Assembly (NCBI GenBank): GCA_964019055.1
Contig: OZ025211.1
Coordinates: 10,695,900 to 10,759,899, forward strand
Length of the DNA: 64,000 nucleotides
From: Anthopleura xanthogrammica
Taxonomy: Eukaryota; Cnidaria; Anthozoa; Actiniaria; Actiniidae
Direction: 5' to 3'
Below the pieces are notes generated by a model, which saw nothing but the letters and a program-made list of their open reading frames with translations, was not told where the DNA came from and did not search any database. Below, one piece after another: positions 37,901 to 51,700 of the stretch (within the stretch, counting starts at the first letter, position 1; every line of letters starts with the position of its first letter). A program made the position numbers and the translations under genes.

Positions 37901-40900
37901 ATGAATTCTGTGGTTGGTGTGACAAAACTCGACAGTGTATCCCGGGTAATGAATCCAGACCATATAAGAAGTCATGCCCAGACTGGTTCTACTATAACTG
38001 CTACACAGTGGGTTCTGAAAATCATTGTTCCGACAACATTTGGGTACGTACTGGTCTAATTTAAATAATCTAGATATAAAATCAATGAAAGCCTGTCTTA
38101 TTCCTGCCTAGAATTTCGGCTCTTTTACATAACCTGGTAGAGCCTTATCATTGATATCAATGTTTCTTTGTTCTTCTGTTTAAATATTTATGTATTTGCT
38201 AACAAATTAATCGGACAGTTAAAGTAAAAAAAAAAGTAAAAATGTGTTCGCTGTTTGCATTATTTTTTCCTTTTTATTCTGATGCATGTTTTTTTCTCTG
38301 CTTATTTTTCATCTTGATTTTAGCTAATCAATTGTCAGCTAAAACAGTGCAACTTTGCACGACATTTGTCTAACATGCAATCGTGTGCAAAATGTAGAGA
38401 TCTTGAGAAATGTTACAACCTTGAGGTAATTATTATTAACGTTGTTATTTTCTGTTACCTGAATTACTGTCAACCCATATTTGCATGAAAAATCACATTA
38501 TATTGTTTCTTAAAATACAATAATGTAGGAAGCCGGTAAGTGTCGTGCATGGAATGCTAGCCGCTGTCCACATGGAATGCTTCAAGTCGACTACTCAGAC
38601 AAAAGGAGAATCAACAATACGCAGTTGCGTAGTAATGTTAAGGCTATCGACCCGAATAACCATATAATATACAACTGTCCAGTACTCTTACCTGGAAAAG
38701 AAGACGTTACCTCAGTCTTCGTGGTGCCGAAGGAGCTGGGTATTGAGGTTGGTCACGTAATGACAAGTCCACAGGCTGGCGGAATAATGCACAAAGTCAA
38801 CCAGACAAATCAAATAGGTACATAAAATATTCACCGTCTTAAACCATTCGTAGTTTTGTCAACAAATTCCCCTTTTTGGCATTTTTTTCTTATAAAGCTT
38901 GGAGTTGCAAGTAACGTGGTACTGTCAAAATTAAGTAACCTGGAAAGCCAGAATCGAGCCAAAATTGAAATATATATATATTTAAAAACTTTTTTGTCTG
39001 GAGAAGAACATATATAAAACGAAGAAAATATCCCAATCATTGTACCTACCAGTCATTGTACCTACCTGCCTGCTTCCCTAACTACCTATCTGCCTATACC
39101 TACCCTACCTATCCATGCACTTACCCTACCTACCCACCTACCCACCTACCCACCTACCCACCTACCCACCTACCCACCTACCCACCTACCCACCTACCCA
39201 CCTACCCACCTACCCACCTACCCACCTACCCACCTACCCACCTACCCACCTACCCACCTACCCACCTACCCACCTACCCACCTACCCACCTACCCACCTA
39301 CCCACCTACCCACCTACCCACCTACCCACCTACCCACCTACCCACCTACCCACCTACCCACCTACCCACCTACCCACCTACCCACCTACCCACCTACCCA
39401 CCTACCCACCTACCCACCTACCCACCTACCCACCTACCCACCTACCCACCTACCCACCTACCCACCTACCCACCTACCCACCTACCCACCTACCCACCTA
39501 CCCACCTACCCACCTACCCACCTACCCACCTACCCACCTACCCACCTACCCACCTACCCACCTACCCACCTACCCACCTACCCACCTACCCACCTACCCA
39601 CCTACCCACCTACCCACCTACCCACCTACCCACCTACCCACCTACCCACCTACCCACCTACCCACCTACCCACCTACCCACCTACCCACCTACCCACCTA
39701 CCCACCTACCCACCTACCCACCTACCCACCTACCCACCTACCCACCTACCCACCTACCCACCTACCCACCTACCCACCTACCCACCTACCCACCTACCCA
39801 CCTACCCACCTACCCACCTACCCACCTACCCACCTACCCACCTACCCACCTACCCACCTACCCACCTACCCACCTACCCACCTACCCACCTACCCACCTA
39901 CCCACCTACCCACCTACCCACCTACCCACCTACCCACCTACCCACCTACCCACCTACCCACCTACCCACCTACCCACCTACCCACCTCCCCACCTACCCA
40001 CCTGCCCATTTACCCATTTATATACCTACCTACCTACCTACCTACGTACCTACCTACGTACCTACCTACGTACCTACCTACCACCACCCTACTACTCCCA
40101 CCACCATCCATCACCATTATCACCAACACCATAAAAAAAACGAACAGTTCGAATAAGCCTCGCACCTCTGCGATATAACATTCTAACCATGTTTCCGGGG
40201 TTGGGTTAACTGACGTAAAGTGTTTTGTTGTTGCAAATTCTTAGGTCGGTACACGCTTGTTCTCGGTGAGCGGGCGGAGGTGGATGATGTGATAGAATAT
40301 GCTGACTTCGAGGCACAGGTTCAACCTGAACCAATCACAGATGAAGTGACAGAAGAGGAAGAGGCGAATAAAGATGATATTTATGGATTGATAAATGGAG
40401 ATATTCTTTTAGATAACAAAACAGTTCATCTAATACCTCAGGGTAAGTTTAAGTCTCCTTTACAGTGAGTTTTTGTTTTGAGTTTTAAAGATGCCGTTAT
40501 TTATTTATTTATTTTTTTAATTCAAAATATATTATATTGTGTATTTTCCAATCATAAACCGAAAAATTCAAACATCCGGATTTACTGCGATTCTCAATAT
40601 TCTGCAAACTCGGACATTTCAACGGCTTGTTGTGAAACTGGTTTTTCGCTGCCGCCAATCAAAACTAATCAGTCTGTACCTTTTATATTTTTGACTGGCG
40701 TCAGTGAAAAACCAAATTCCAACGAGAAACTCGTAACTACCGAGTTCGCAGAATATTAAGAATCGCAGTAATGCGTCATTGGGCACGATCTAAAAGAGAT
40801 ATCAAAAATCTGAGACAAAGTTTTGAAGCTCATTATCCACAGAGTGTGCGCATGCTTACCGTATATATATTTTTTATCAACATAGCGAAAATTCTGATTC

Positions 40901-43900
40901 TGCGGTAAGTTGTCAAATGAAGTGCGGTAGAATGTCACTTTGAACCCAATAATTGTTCCAAAAGAGACAATTTTAAATAGATGTTCGAAAACTATATTTA
41001 TTAAACTTTCAGAAAATGTATACTTTTATGGGAAAATATCGTAAAGACCATGCCAAATTTGAGGTAGCGCATATAGGGGTCCTAAACATATTTATTGGCT
41101 TATTTTCTAGACAAATATATCTACAAGTGTGTTGGTCATTTATACCATATTGGATCCAAATCTGTTGTGTCTCACTACTTGGTGATGGACGCAGCAAACT
41201 CTAGCAACGCAAACCCAGGAGACGTGATAATTGCAAGAGAAAGCCATGGGTTCATAGAAAGAGTTACCAATATCAGAAAAACGGAAACTGTAGCGTTCAT
41301 TCACACGATGCTAGAACGGTGTGATGGAAACTCAAAATGGAACAAAAAGTATGTGGAATATAAGAGTGCTTATTAAATGCTGTGTTAGTGAGTGGGTGGG
41401 AAATGAAGGATGCTTGTTAGTCTAACACGTTGCAACTCCCTATTTGTTTCAATTGAAAATATAAAAGAGCAGTCGATTATACTATTTCTTGTAATTGAAG
41501 GCTCTCAATCGACAATAAATCAGGTTGAATGAGATTTGGATGTAATTCTCCCACTGTGTGGCAAATAATTAGGTAAACTTCACGGTAAAAGCAATAGTTA
41601 ATTTATTTTATTTTCAGATTCAAGCCACGTCTATCAGGTTCACCAGAAGATGATGACATCGTGTGCGCTGGGGGCGACAATAACCCAGGGTTATTAATAT
41701 CTGATTCTGAGGACAAAATATCTGTTAATGATTCCATCATTGGAAGACGAAGCCAGCCTTTTATTTCAAAGGTAGTACTTTCAATTTTGCATTTGGAAAA
41801 TAATTATACCAAAAAAATTCGATGCCGTATTAATAAAACAATAAGTTACACGTAAAGAGATTTGAAAAAGGATATGTTTTTCATCCAATGGCATGTTTAC
41901 AGTCATGTAAAAACGTTACTGAAACGAAAAATAAATTCATGTCTCCACAACATTTATCTTGTGCTCTATAAGCCAGTTCAAAGTTTAAGAATCGTTTTCA
42001 ATGCGCATGCGATTTTATCCCGAGTTTCCCACTTTCTTTTGTTTAATTAAAAACAAAAGAAGGTTTCAACAAAAGAAGGTGAGAAATTCGGGATGAAATC
42101 GCATGCGCACTGAAAACGATTATTAAACTTTGAACTGGCTTATATCAGCGAAAAATTATATACACCTATTTCAAAAAAAATTGTCGGTCGGATATCTGAA
42201 ATCTAAAATCTGAGACCGAAATTAATTGTGGTCTATAAGCTGTGAATTTAACTATGAAGGAAAGTGATAAAATATAATTGTTTTCTCTATTCAAGTAGTA
42301 CCTTACAAAAGCTCATATATAAATATACCACCACCTTTGAGGGATGAACTCGGTCTCAGATTTCAGATTTCAGATCTCCGACCAGCAAGTTTTTATAAAT
42401 TTGTTTTTGGGAGTATTATGATTAACAATAGCTACTAGCTATAGGGTAAACCTGATATAAATTCTTCTTTGCGCAAACATTCTTCTGAACTTTCTTTGGA
42501 AACCGGCTTACGAGGAAAAAATTGAGGTCCCAATACAATGAAGCTCGTATATTATAACTAAATTCTATCTAATTTTCTTTTCATCCAACAGGTGGTATCA
42601 TCATCAGTGAATGGAGATTACGTCATCATGGAGGTTCTTCCAGTCACATCAGTGGAAAACGGTTCTGCTGTGACACAAGTAGAGATCAACCAGTTACATG
42701 CAAAGCACAGAAGAGCAAAACGGGATATAAATGCAAATTATAAACATACTTTCCAAAAAAGTCATTCTCGAGAAAAAAAGTTTCAAGTAAGATATAGAAT
42801 GATATCTACACTGCAAAAATTGGTGGTCATTTTGTCTTTATCTTGTATATTTATTTTCCTTTATTCCTACCCTATTTCCTTTTCCTTTTTCGTTTTGGTC
42901 TATGTGATGGATATACACTGCTTATCAAAATAAACTGGAATTCACCAAGATTATATAGAGGATATTACATGGGCGCGCGGAGATACGAATTTTATCTTCT
43001 CGTGTTGAAAATCTCTCACTCGTTCGCTGCGCTCACTCGTGAGAGATCTTTTCAACACGAGAAGATAAAATTCGTATCTGCGCGCGCCCATGAAATATAG
43101 GTATTTCATTGATAATCATATAATAAATTTCATTTAGTTTCGTTATGGTTCTTACCTCAATGTCCAAGCGTCATTCAGTGTGTCCGCCACGTTTACCATC
43201 AAATTGCGGGTCTTCAGACAGAAGGATGCTGATGGCGAAAGCAAAATAGTTGATGTAGTTCTAGGAATGGATATGTTGGCGAATGCGTCTTCAGACATAA
43301 ATTTGAAGCTTGGAATCAAGAGAGAGTTCAGGTAAATATTAACAACATTTTATTTTCTATTTTAGAATCTAAAATCCTTGCAATAATTGTTTGCCAACAA
43401 ACAAACAAACAAACAAACAAGAAATCAAGCCAACCACGTCCGTGCTTTTTGTGCTTTTATCCCTCTATCCCTCCCCACCTCTTTCCATCCATCCATATAT
43501 TTTCACGAGCTATTTCTGGAACCAGTGCCCTCTTGTTGTTGTTGTTGTTGTTGCGGCTGCTGCTTTGTTGTTCCTTCTGTTTTCCATCTAAGTGCATTCA
43601 CAAATTGTTATTCCAACTGATTTACTTCTTATAAACTCATCATTACCCCTTGCTGTGATATTTGCTCACTTTAAACAATTTATATCGTTTATTTTTCAGT
43701 GACAGTGGAAGTAAACCCATAGTAAATCCAACTCAAATAGCATCCATTTGCATTAGGGTGTGGGGTCCTATTTGTATCCCATCAGCTTTCTACTTTGAAC
43801 TGAACCTAAACTATGACATCACAGCCAAGGTAATCTAACTTACTAAAGCCTTCATTGTCAAAATAGGCTATAATATTAAACCAAGTTACATTTCCTTAAC

Positions 43901-46900
43901 GTTTTAGTGGAATGTTTATGAATAAATTGAGCATGCCAAGGGTAGCTTTGTATATCTTCACGAATATTACGGGCAAAAAAGAAACAATATTAAAATTATA
44001 GTTATTAGTTAAATTTCACAGTTTAGACGCGTCGTACCATTTCATTAAGCCAGACTTTTCGGCACCACTGGTGAATGCCATCCTTAGAAAGAAACGACAT
44101 CCCTAGAAATGACACATGCTATAAAATTGGAAAAAAAATTACACCTCTGGTAGATGAGTCTATTGGCTATGAAAGTTTTTTGATAGATTAGTTGCATTTC
44201 GTTAAATGTTTTAATGGCGATTATTGTTTCGTACTTACAGGTTGAAGCCTATGTACCTGTTGAATATAAATTAGCTAGTGAGTATTTTATTGGAGGAATA
44301 TGTTCGTACAAGCATGGGTGTAGCAGAGAGAGCTCAAAAGTAAGTAGTTTTTAGCTTTTTTTGACCCAGTATATAAAAAGTCATTTGCAAAAATTATGAG
44401 GGGACCGCTTCAAATATATATACAAGTACTATCAAAAGTGTATCAGGAATTATGGGATATAATCTCTGATATGTTTTTTTGTTATGTCTATCACAAGGGC
44501 TTTCTGAAAAAAATACATAAGACCATATTCCCTAATTTCTGATATATAATTTCACATATGAATGTCGCTCAGTGTTAATTTTCTTGTTGTATAAGGCGCC
44601 TCTTACTATATCACCACATGCATCAAATGGCGAAATCAAGACTGATGGTAATGTTACGTTGAGTGGAAACGTGGAACCAAAGTTGTCTTACAAGTTACCA
44701 GTAATCCCTCGATCTGTGTCTTTCCTTCTGAACACGTTTATGAAAGTTTGGTTGAAAATCTTCAAAGAATTCAGTAAGTATATCAACAATTAAACACAAT
44801 TAAAAAGTAGTGGGGTTATAGGCTTTTTTCATTATGTTTTTTATTAGTGTGCTATAGTAATACATACATGGTGCTTATAAGGAACTTTGTCATACCTCGT
44901 CAATTTTGTTGTGTTTGTTTGTTTTTGTTGTTGTCATAGGCTTTTTTAAGATAGAAAAATATTATTAGATAAAATTCCTGGGATTACGATGGGATTCGGT
45001 CTATTCTCGTTCCCAGACCCTACTCATTAGCCAAATCGTAGGCTCTGGGAAGCCCTACTTACCAGAAGCCAGAATCTTGCGACCAGGCCGTCAGAGCGCA
45101 TGCTCTATCTCGCTGACTATAAAATACCGGCTCAAACTTTCTAACGAATGTTTACGAATTCTGTTTGCAAAAATTTATAGGTTCGACAAATGGAAATAGA
45201 ATTTGATTCGAGATTCGAGGATATATAACCGTTCTAGTCGATTTGGCTTGCTTGGTTTCCATATGTTATTTTCAAAAGCCAATGAAATTTGATATAATTT
45301 TAGGATTTTCCAGAGCCTACGATTTTTCGTTAGAAAGCTGAGAAGGCTCTGGGTACGAGAACGGATTTGAAAGTATTACCAAGTAAACCAATGGAAAAAG
45401 TGATATTAAACTAGAAAATTCAATTTAAATGCAATACCTCCAAGACATTCACTGGAGCGACGTATATAAAGATTTCGAAGTCGCTTGAGTGACTTCAGAA
45501 CAATTAATAGATTCAAGTCGAGGCTTGGATTTTCTATCCATAAATTCACTTTATTGTCTACTCCAGCCTCGTCTTAAATCTATTGTTTTGTGTTAATTCA
45601 AGCGAATTAGGGAAACGTCTATCAAGGCCGAGGACTCAGGGGTGAGATTCGCCCGCACCCTGACCGTCCCTACAGCTAATCCCTTGAACTATCTGCAGAA
45701 TACAATAATCTCAAAAATAAAATAATCTAGTCTAAAAATAATCTAATCTAGCCGTTTGTTCACATGGCTATCGTTTTCAAAATTCTCCGCATTTGCAAGA
45801 GCAACTTTCCCTGGCAAGTTTTCATTGGCAAGTATTATATGCTCTTATAGATGAGGAAAATGGCAAGATTTTTTTAAATGATTGTTTAGGTATTTTACAA
45901 ATGAAGAAATTCTTATCACCCAAAGTTCCTTTCAGTCGTGCAATCGCAAATCACCAATTGTCAGTTGCCTTTCGCCCCTTCAACCTTTCTTGAAATAGCT
46001 GTATACACGAATAGACATTTTTGCTCAGAGTTTCTAACACTTTAACTGATTCTGCTTACCCAAACGCGTACGCCTTGTCAAGTACACGTACAGAATATTA
46101 ACGCTCACTCTAGCCTGGTGTTGATTAGAGAGAGTATCTGAAATGGTGATTTAGTTGTAAGAGATGGACAAACTATACGATATCCGATCAAACTATGTGG
46201 TCATCACATATTTCTTAAATAAAGATATGTTTTCCCCTTTTATTATATCAATTTTGAAATCACTAGCAAATCCTGTAATCTGATTGGCCCTCAGCAGATT
46301 GATTCAAGCACGAATTGCACTATTTTGAGTCCGAATCGCATCTTTTTGTCAGCCAATCACATTGCAACACTTGAAAAGGTAACCAATCAGATCACAGTAT
46401 TGTATGTAATCAGCCAATCAGATTACAGCAAATAAGGAACATAAATTGTAGCTTTTTTCAAGTTTGACTGCAATTTTTTGTTACAAAAAGAAACAAAATG
46501 GATGATTTTAACAGCTACTTACTAATTAATACTTTTGTACTTATCACAAATTTAGTGTCTATCTAGTATGATTTCAAAATGGATATAATAAAGTGATAAT
46601 TGAACTTCGTGTCGTGCAATTTTGGTCTGATATCAAACTTGCGATTACAAATCACACTCCCGCTACGCGGTCGTGTGATTTTGTTATCGCGCGTTTGATA
46701 TCAGACCAAATTGCACTCCACTTAGTTCAATTACCATTATAAAATTGATACTTCCATGCCTACTAAAACATATCCTTTCATTTTAAATTCAGCTGGTGCG
46801 AAAAAATTGAAAAATACAGACATTTCCATCATACGCCTATCGGTAGCAGTTCCTTTTGGAATTAAGATAGCCATTACTCCATGTTCTACTGCTTCTGACA

Positions 46901-48708
46901 AAGACAACAATAAAGACAGCGAATTGACTGTTGATCAATATTATGGCACTACTAGTTTGGTGGGAATGCTTTCTGCTGGATTTGGTGATTTAACAAAGGA
47001 ATTTACTTTGTTCGATCTTGAAGTTTATAGTGGTATTTCAAAAAGGCAAGCATCATTTTTTTTAAATATTTATCTTCAATTCACAATTTATACGCACACA
47101 TATATATATACAGCCTTTTGCAAAAATTATGGCCGTTTCAAGTATATTTAGTAAATAAACCCCTCCTGGCGGCTGGGATATCGGCTTCGCTTCTCGCCCA
47201 AATGTTCTTTTTTCGGACCATTTCCCATCCTCGGACATTATCAGCCGATATTCCAGTGAGCCAGAGGGGGTTTATTTATTTTGTAACCAAACAACTTAAT
47301 TAAGGTGTTTCCCAGTAGTTTTTTATTGACCACACTTCTCATGTTCATCTAGCGAATTGAAAACCTTTTCCTGGTCTGATCAAAATGAATTTTACACCAG
47401 ACATCAAGCATAGATGGAAGTTTTGATTGATGTCAATTTCAACTCGATAGGCGTTTCCATGGCAACGGAAAACAATGATCGTTGAAATCAGTTTTCCTTG
47501 AATATCTCCCGTTTTCGATGAGCTTCAGAAAAATGACTATATACATGCTAAACTTCGCATTCAGGCACAGCTATTCAGATGATAATTAGAGGGTTGGATT
47601 AGAGCGATTTCGAATAAATCGCAAAAACATTCTGTGACCGCTTATTATGATACTGGAAACTATAGCAGAACAAAAAAATCCTTCGCGTTCGCAAAATAAT
47701 GTCAAACTACTGCTAAACGTTACCTACAATATCTATTTACCTTTCCTTTGATCAGACCAGGAAAAGGTTTTCAATTCGCTAGATGAACATAAGAAGTGTG
47801 GTCAATAAAAAACTACTGGGAAACACCTTAACTGGAATGGATTCAGCAAACTGCATTGACTCGTCATCTCCAGAGTTTTCAAAAAATATTTCTCTCTCGT
47901 CTCCAAGCTGGATATAAAAACAATTATTTTGGTAAATGAAAGCTGTTTGACATTGAAATATTCTATTGTTTGACATTTGTTGTCGAATTCTTTGTTGGAT
48001 TTTAGTAGTTTATAAAAACAAAAGAAAAGAAACCAAAAACTTCATTCACGAAACATGGATGCTTACCATTGAAGACATTTACAGTATATTTTGTTGATTT
48101 TTTCGTGTTTCCTAGCGTAGTTTTCTCAACCAGTCTTTGTATTTTATTCTCAATTGTTTGTAAAAACCGAGTTTCTTTGTTTTCCGTGTTTTTTTCTTTT
48201 CTTTTTTAACGTTTTTACCTTCTGCTGGACGAATATCACTTCGGACGGGGGATATCGCCTGATACCCGTCCTGCACGTGACCCATTTGAACCAATGACAG
48301 CGCGCGAAAATTCATCGTTGGGTTATAATTGTATATATACTTGAACCGGCCATAATTTTTGCAAAAGGCTGTATATATATATATGTGTATATATGTATGT
48401 ATATATATACACCGAATCCCTTAAACTTTGACACTTTTGCGATATATACATATATATGAAGCATAGCTATTGCACTCATTTTTCAACAAATATTTGTTAC
48501 CAAGATGTTCTAGAATATCTAATGAGGCTTGTTAACATATTGTAGCTGATTTGCTCCTTGTTTACTATTCATTTTTCAACAAAAATAGTACTCAAGTATA
48601 TATATGTATATATATCGCAAAAATGTCTTCTTATATATGAAGACATATATATATATTCTTCATATATATGTATATATATCGCAAAAGTGTTGAAGTTTTA
48701 GGGATTCG

Positions 48709-48739
<31 letters not shown>

Positions 48740-51700
48740 CTTAACCGTGTTTAAATGAAGATTACCATACCATACCTCTTTCAGATTCTGCGTGCTTGCT
48801 GCTCTCATAAAGGTAAGATAAATATTATGTTCTGCCCTCAGTACCTACTTTTGTTCCAATAAGAATTTGGATGAATTGGCAATTATTAGCCAATTTTGAA
48901 ATATTGGAGATGTTGCCCGGTAATAGTGATTGATTTTTCTTGATCGCCATATCATGAATTTTACTCTGTCACTATCTTTTTGGTCGCAATATCTTTAAAA
49001 GGATCAATGTCAGTGTCCAATGACCACTCCCCCAACCAGTTCATCAGCACCTACAGCGGATCCTACGACTCTACCACCAACTGCTTCACCATGTAAATGT
49101 GAGAAGGGTCAGAAAGGAGTGCCCTCGAAGTATACACAAGGAGAATGCGACTGTCTACCGTAAGTAAGGCAGAATTACATTTGGGCCGATCATTGCTTTT
49201 CACTATTCAGTCTTGGTTGAAGGGCTGAGCATACAGATAACTTATGGGAGGATGTAATCACGATAATTTGATGCAACCAAACCAATAATTGAATATCATT
49301 CCCGAGGATAATAATCTCAGTATATTTTTTTTAAAGTTTTTGTTTTTTTCCAACTCTATAAGGGAATGCAAGGATGGAAAGCCACCTGTTAAAAACAACG
49401 ACCTGTACGTATGTCCAGAGCATCCTCCTTGTGGAAAGAGTCCAAATTGTGTCACCGGAAGAAAGGGAGAGGATTGTTCGCAGCCCGATTTCAACCCTTG
49501 CTCAAGTGAGCCATAGAAAGCATTTCAGATAGTAAATTTTATAATGCAGCTCACAGCACCCCAACCCCCAGAACCATATGACAATTTCATTTCATTTCAT
49601 TTAAATATATGGTCTGAAAAGCAGCAGACTAGATAATATTTTCAAATAAATAATGATAATAATATTTAATACTTATATTGCGCATTTTAACATTTGAAAT
49701 ATGATCAAATGCGCATATAACGACTGTTTTAATCGTTTATTTATTAACACTTGTACTTAAGATGGCTGATGAAATGCCGAAGCATGTTTACGATTCAAAT
49801 AGTCGTTATTTATTTTTAAAAAATGCAATAATATTTCTTTAGGTGAATGCTCTGGCAATGGCTTTCCAATCACTTCTGAATGCCAAGCAATTTGTAGATG
49901 TTTTATTCGCTGGACGGGTCAGTGTTGTGACATCAGACGGCCTGCAAGAGGTTTTGGCGATCCTCATCTAGAAACGTTGGATGGTAACTAGATTAAGTAT
50001 CATAATGTTATAGGCGTAGATTATTATATAAAATATAATAGTTGCTATAATTTCATATATCTTTCGCAGCAAGTCAACCACTTTCCATGACTTGCCGTTT
50101 TGATACAAACAAAGAAGGAAATGGAGGTTCGTTGGCCACATTAGCTCCCCCCCTCCCACCCCTACACACACACTTTTATGGATGGTAATTTATGTCAGCT
50201 CAATAAGAACCAAGTAATAATTTATATAAAATGTTTGCTCTTGACGCAATAGCCAAGCAGTTCCCAATGAACTAATGTAATATATTTCAATTTTTTTGTC
50301 ATCGTCTTTTCAGGGATCGAGTTTGATTATTTTGGTATTGGGGAATTCTGGGGATGTCGCAGTATCTACAATTTATTTGGAATGCAGTACCGCTTCTTTG
50401 CTCACAAGGGGACTTCTCTGATCGGAGGAATTGCTTTGAAAGCGGGTAGAAGCGTTGTTAGCATCATGTCACAAATAACATCGGATCCAACAGACATGCC
50501 ACATCTAAGGTAACTACAAAGGGAGCTTAATTAACTTAAGTTTGTAAAATACAATATCTACCATTATAAATTTAACTACTATGTTTTCTATTGATTTTAG
50601 GATTGATGGTTTGTTGGTTAATCTAACAATATCCTCGGGGAAGCAAATATCAATTGACAATAAAACCGCTTTTCTTGAAATCCAGAAACAGTCTGATGTT
50701 AAAAATGAAGGCGAATTATTGTTTTTTTCACTAGAGTATGAGACAGGTATGCATTATTGTTCATTAGTGCATTTTTGTTTGCTTTTGCTGTTTTTTAATC
50801 TATTTGTTGTTCTTGTCTTGTCTTGTCTTGTCTTGTCTTGTCTTGTCTTGTCTTGTCTTGTCTTGTCTTGTCTTGTACAATGGGTTTCGTCGCACTATCT
50901 AGCAACTTCACGAATAATCTTGATATTTTTCTATAGGTGTTACTGTAACGGTTTACGTGCGGCACAGTAATACAATGGGAAGGCAGTTCCTCAATGTTCT
51001 TTACACACTCACAGCTGAATTCAAAGGTCAAACACAGGGCATCTGTGGTTTAATGGACAACAATCCTGCAAATGACCTAACTGGACCAAATGGAGAACTC
51101 TACAGTGATCCTGTTAAATTTGCAGATTCTTGTAAGTAGAAAAACTGTTAGTTGAAAAGCATAGTATATGCCTTAACGAAAGCCTGTCGAATTTCTAAAT
51201 TAGATTTTTTGATTTCGTTTCAAAGGACTGAGGATTAATATTTAGTGTGTTTAGGGTTATGCAATACACTGGTTCAAATGGACTACTTCGACGATACGTC
51301 GGCCATTTTGAATCTGAATTAATAAAAAGAACCGTGTATGAAATACTGGGGGTATACGTAGGATCTGATATGAAGAAAAAGTATATCCGGGCTTTCTTTG
51401 ACCCTATCATGTTACAAGCACATTTTTTTATCGTAGTATCAGCCATTCTTTTTACATTATTTTGAGTAAAAAAGCGTTTTATGTGTTTTTGTTGCCATCA
51501 TCTGAATACGATTTTCAGTTCATTGAGCTAAGAAGATGCTAAATTTTGAGCTTAATTACTTTTAAAATTTTCTTCAAATATTTTTTATTTGTCTTCAAAA
51601 ATATTGTTTAAAGTAAATGTCCTGAGAAAATTGCTTCCAGAGCTTTTCTAATTTTTGAGTTATGATTTTTTGTGTGCAAAGCTCGATTTCCAGATTGTCA

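Larger units (their letters stand above)
47046..48784. other. GC-AG intron of gene C packed with nested inverted repeats
   Basis: The intron begins GCAAGC, where gene A has GTAAGC. It contains four separate inverted-repeat pairs: an outer pair at about 47097-48388, then elements at 47153-47282, 47300-47831 and 48410-48712. The gene A equivalent is only 129 bp (838-966). Confidence 0.8.

Noticed and set aside
39056..40156. 366-codon Pro/Thr/Tyr/His-rich frame
   Set aside because: It is the CCTACCCA microsatellite in an intron of gene C. No conserved non-repeat sequence or splice support.
43387..43634. Leu-rich hydrophobic frames suggesting a membrane peptide
   Set aside because: They come from AAAC and TTG repeats inside a gene C intron (43332-43699).
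44774..46792. Hypothesis that a separate gene starts here (VWD half independent of the Bark-like half)
   Set aside because: No signal peptide, start-codon exon or promoter-like block was found, and phase 1 is continuous from 44773 to 46793. Kept as the main alternative to be tested with RNA.
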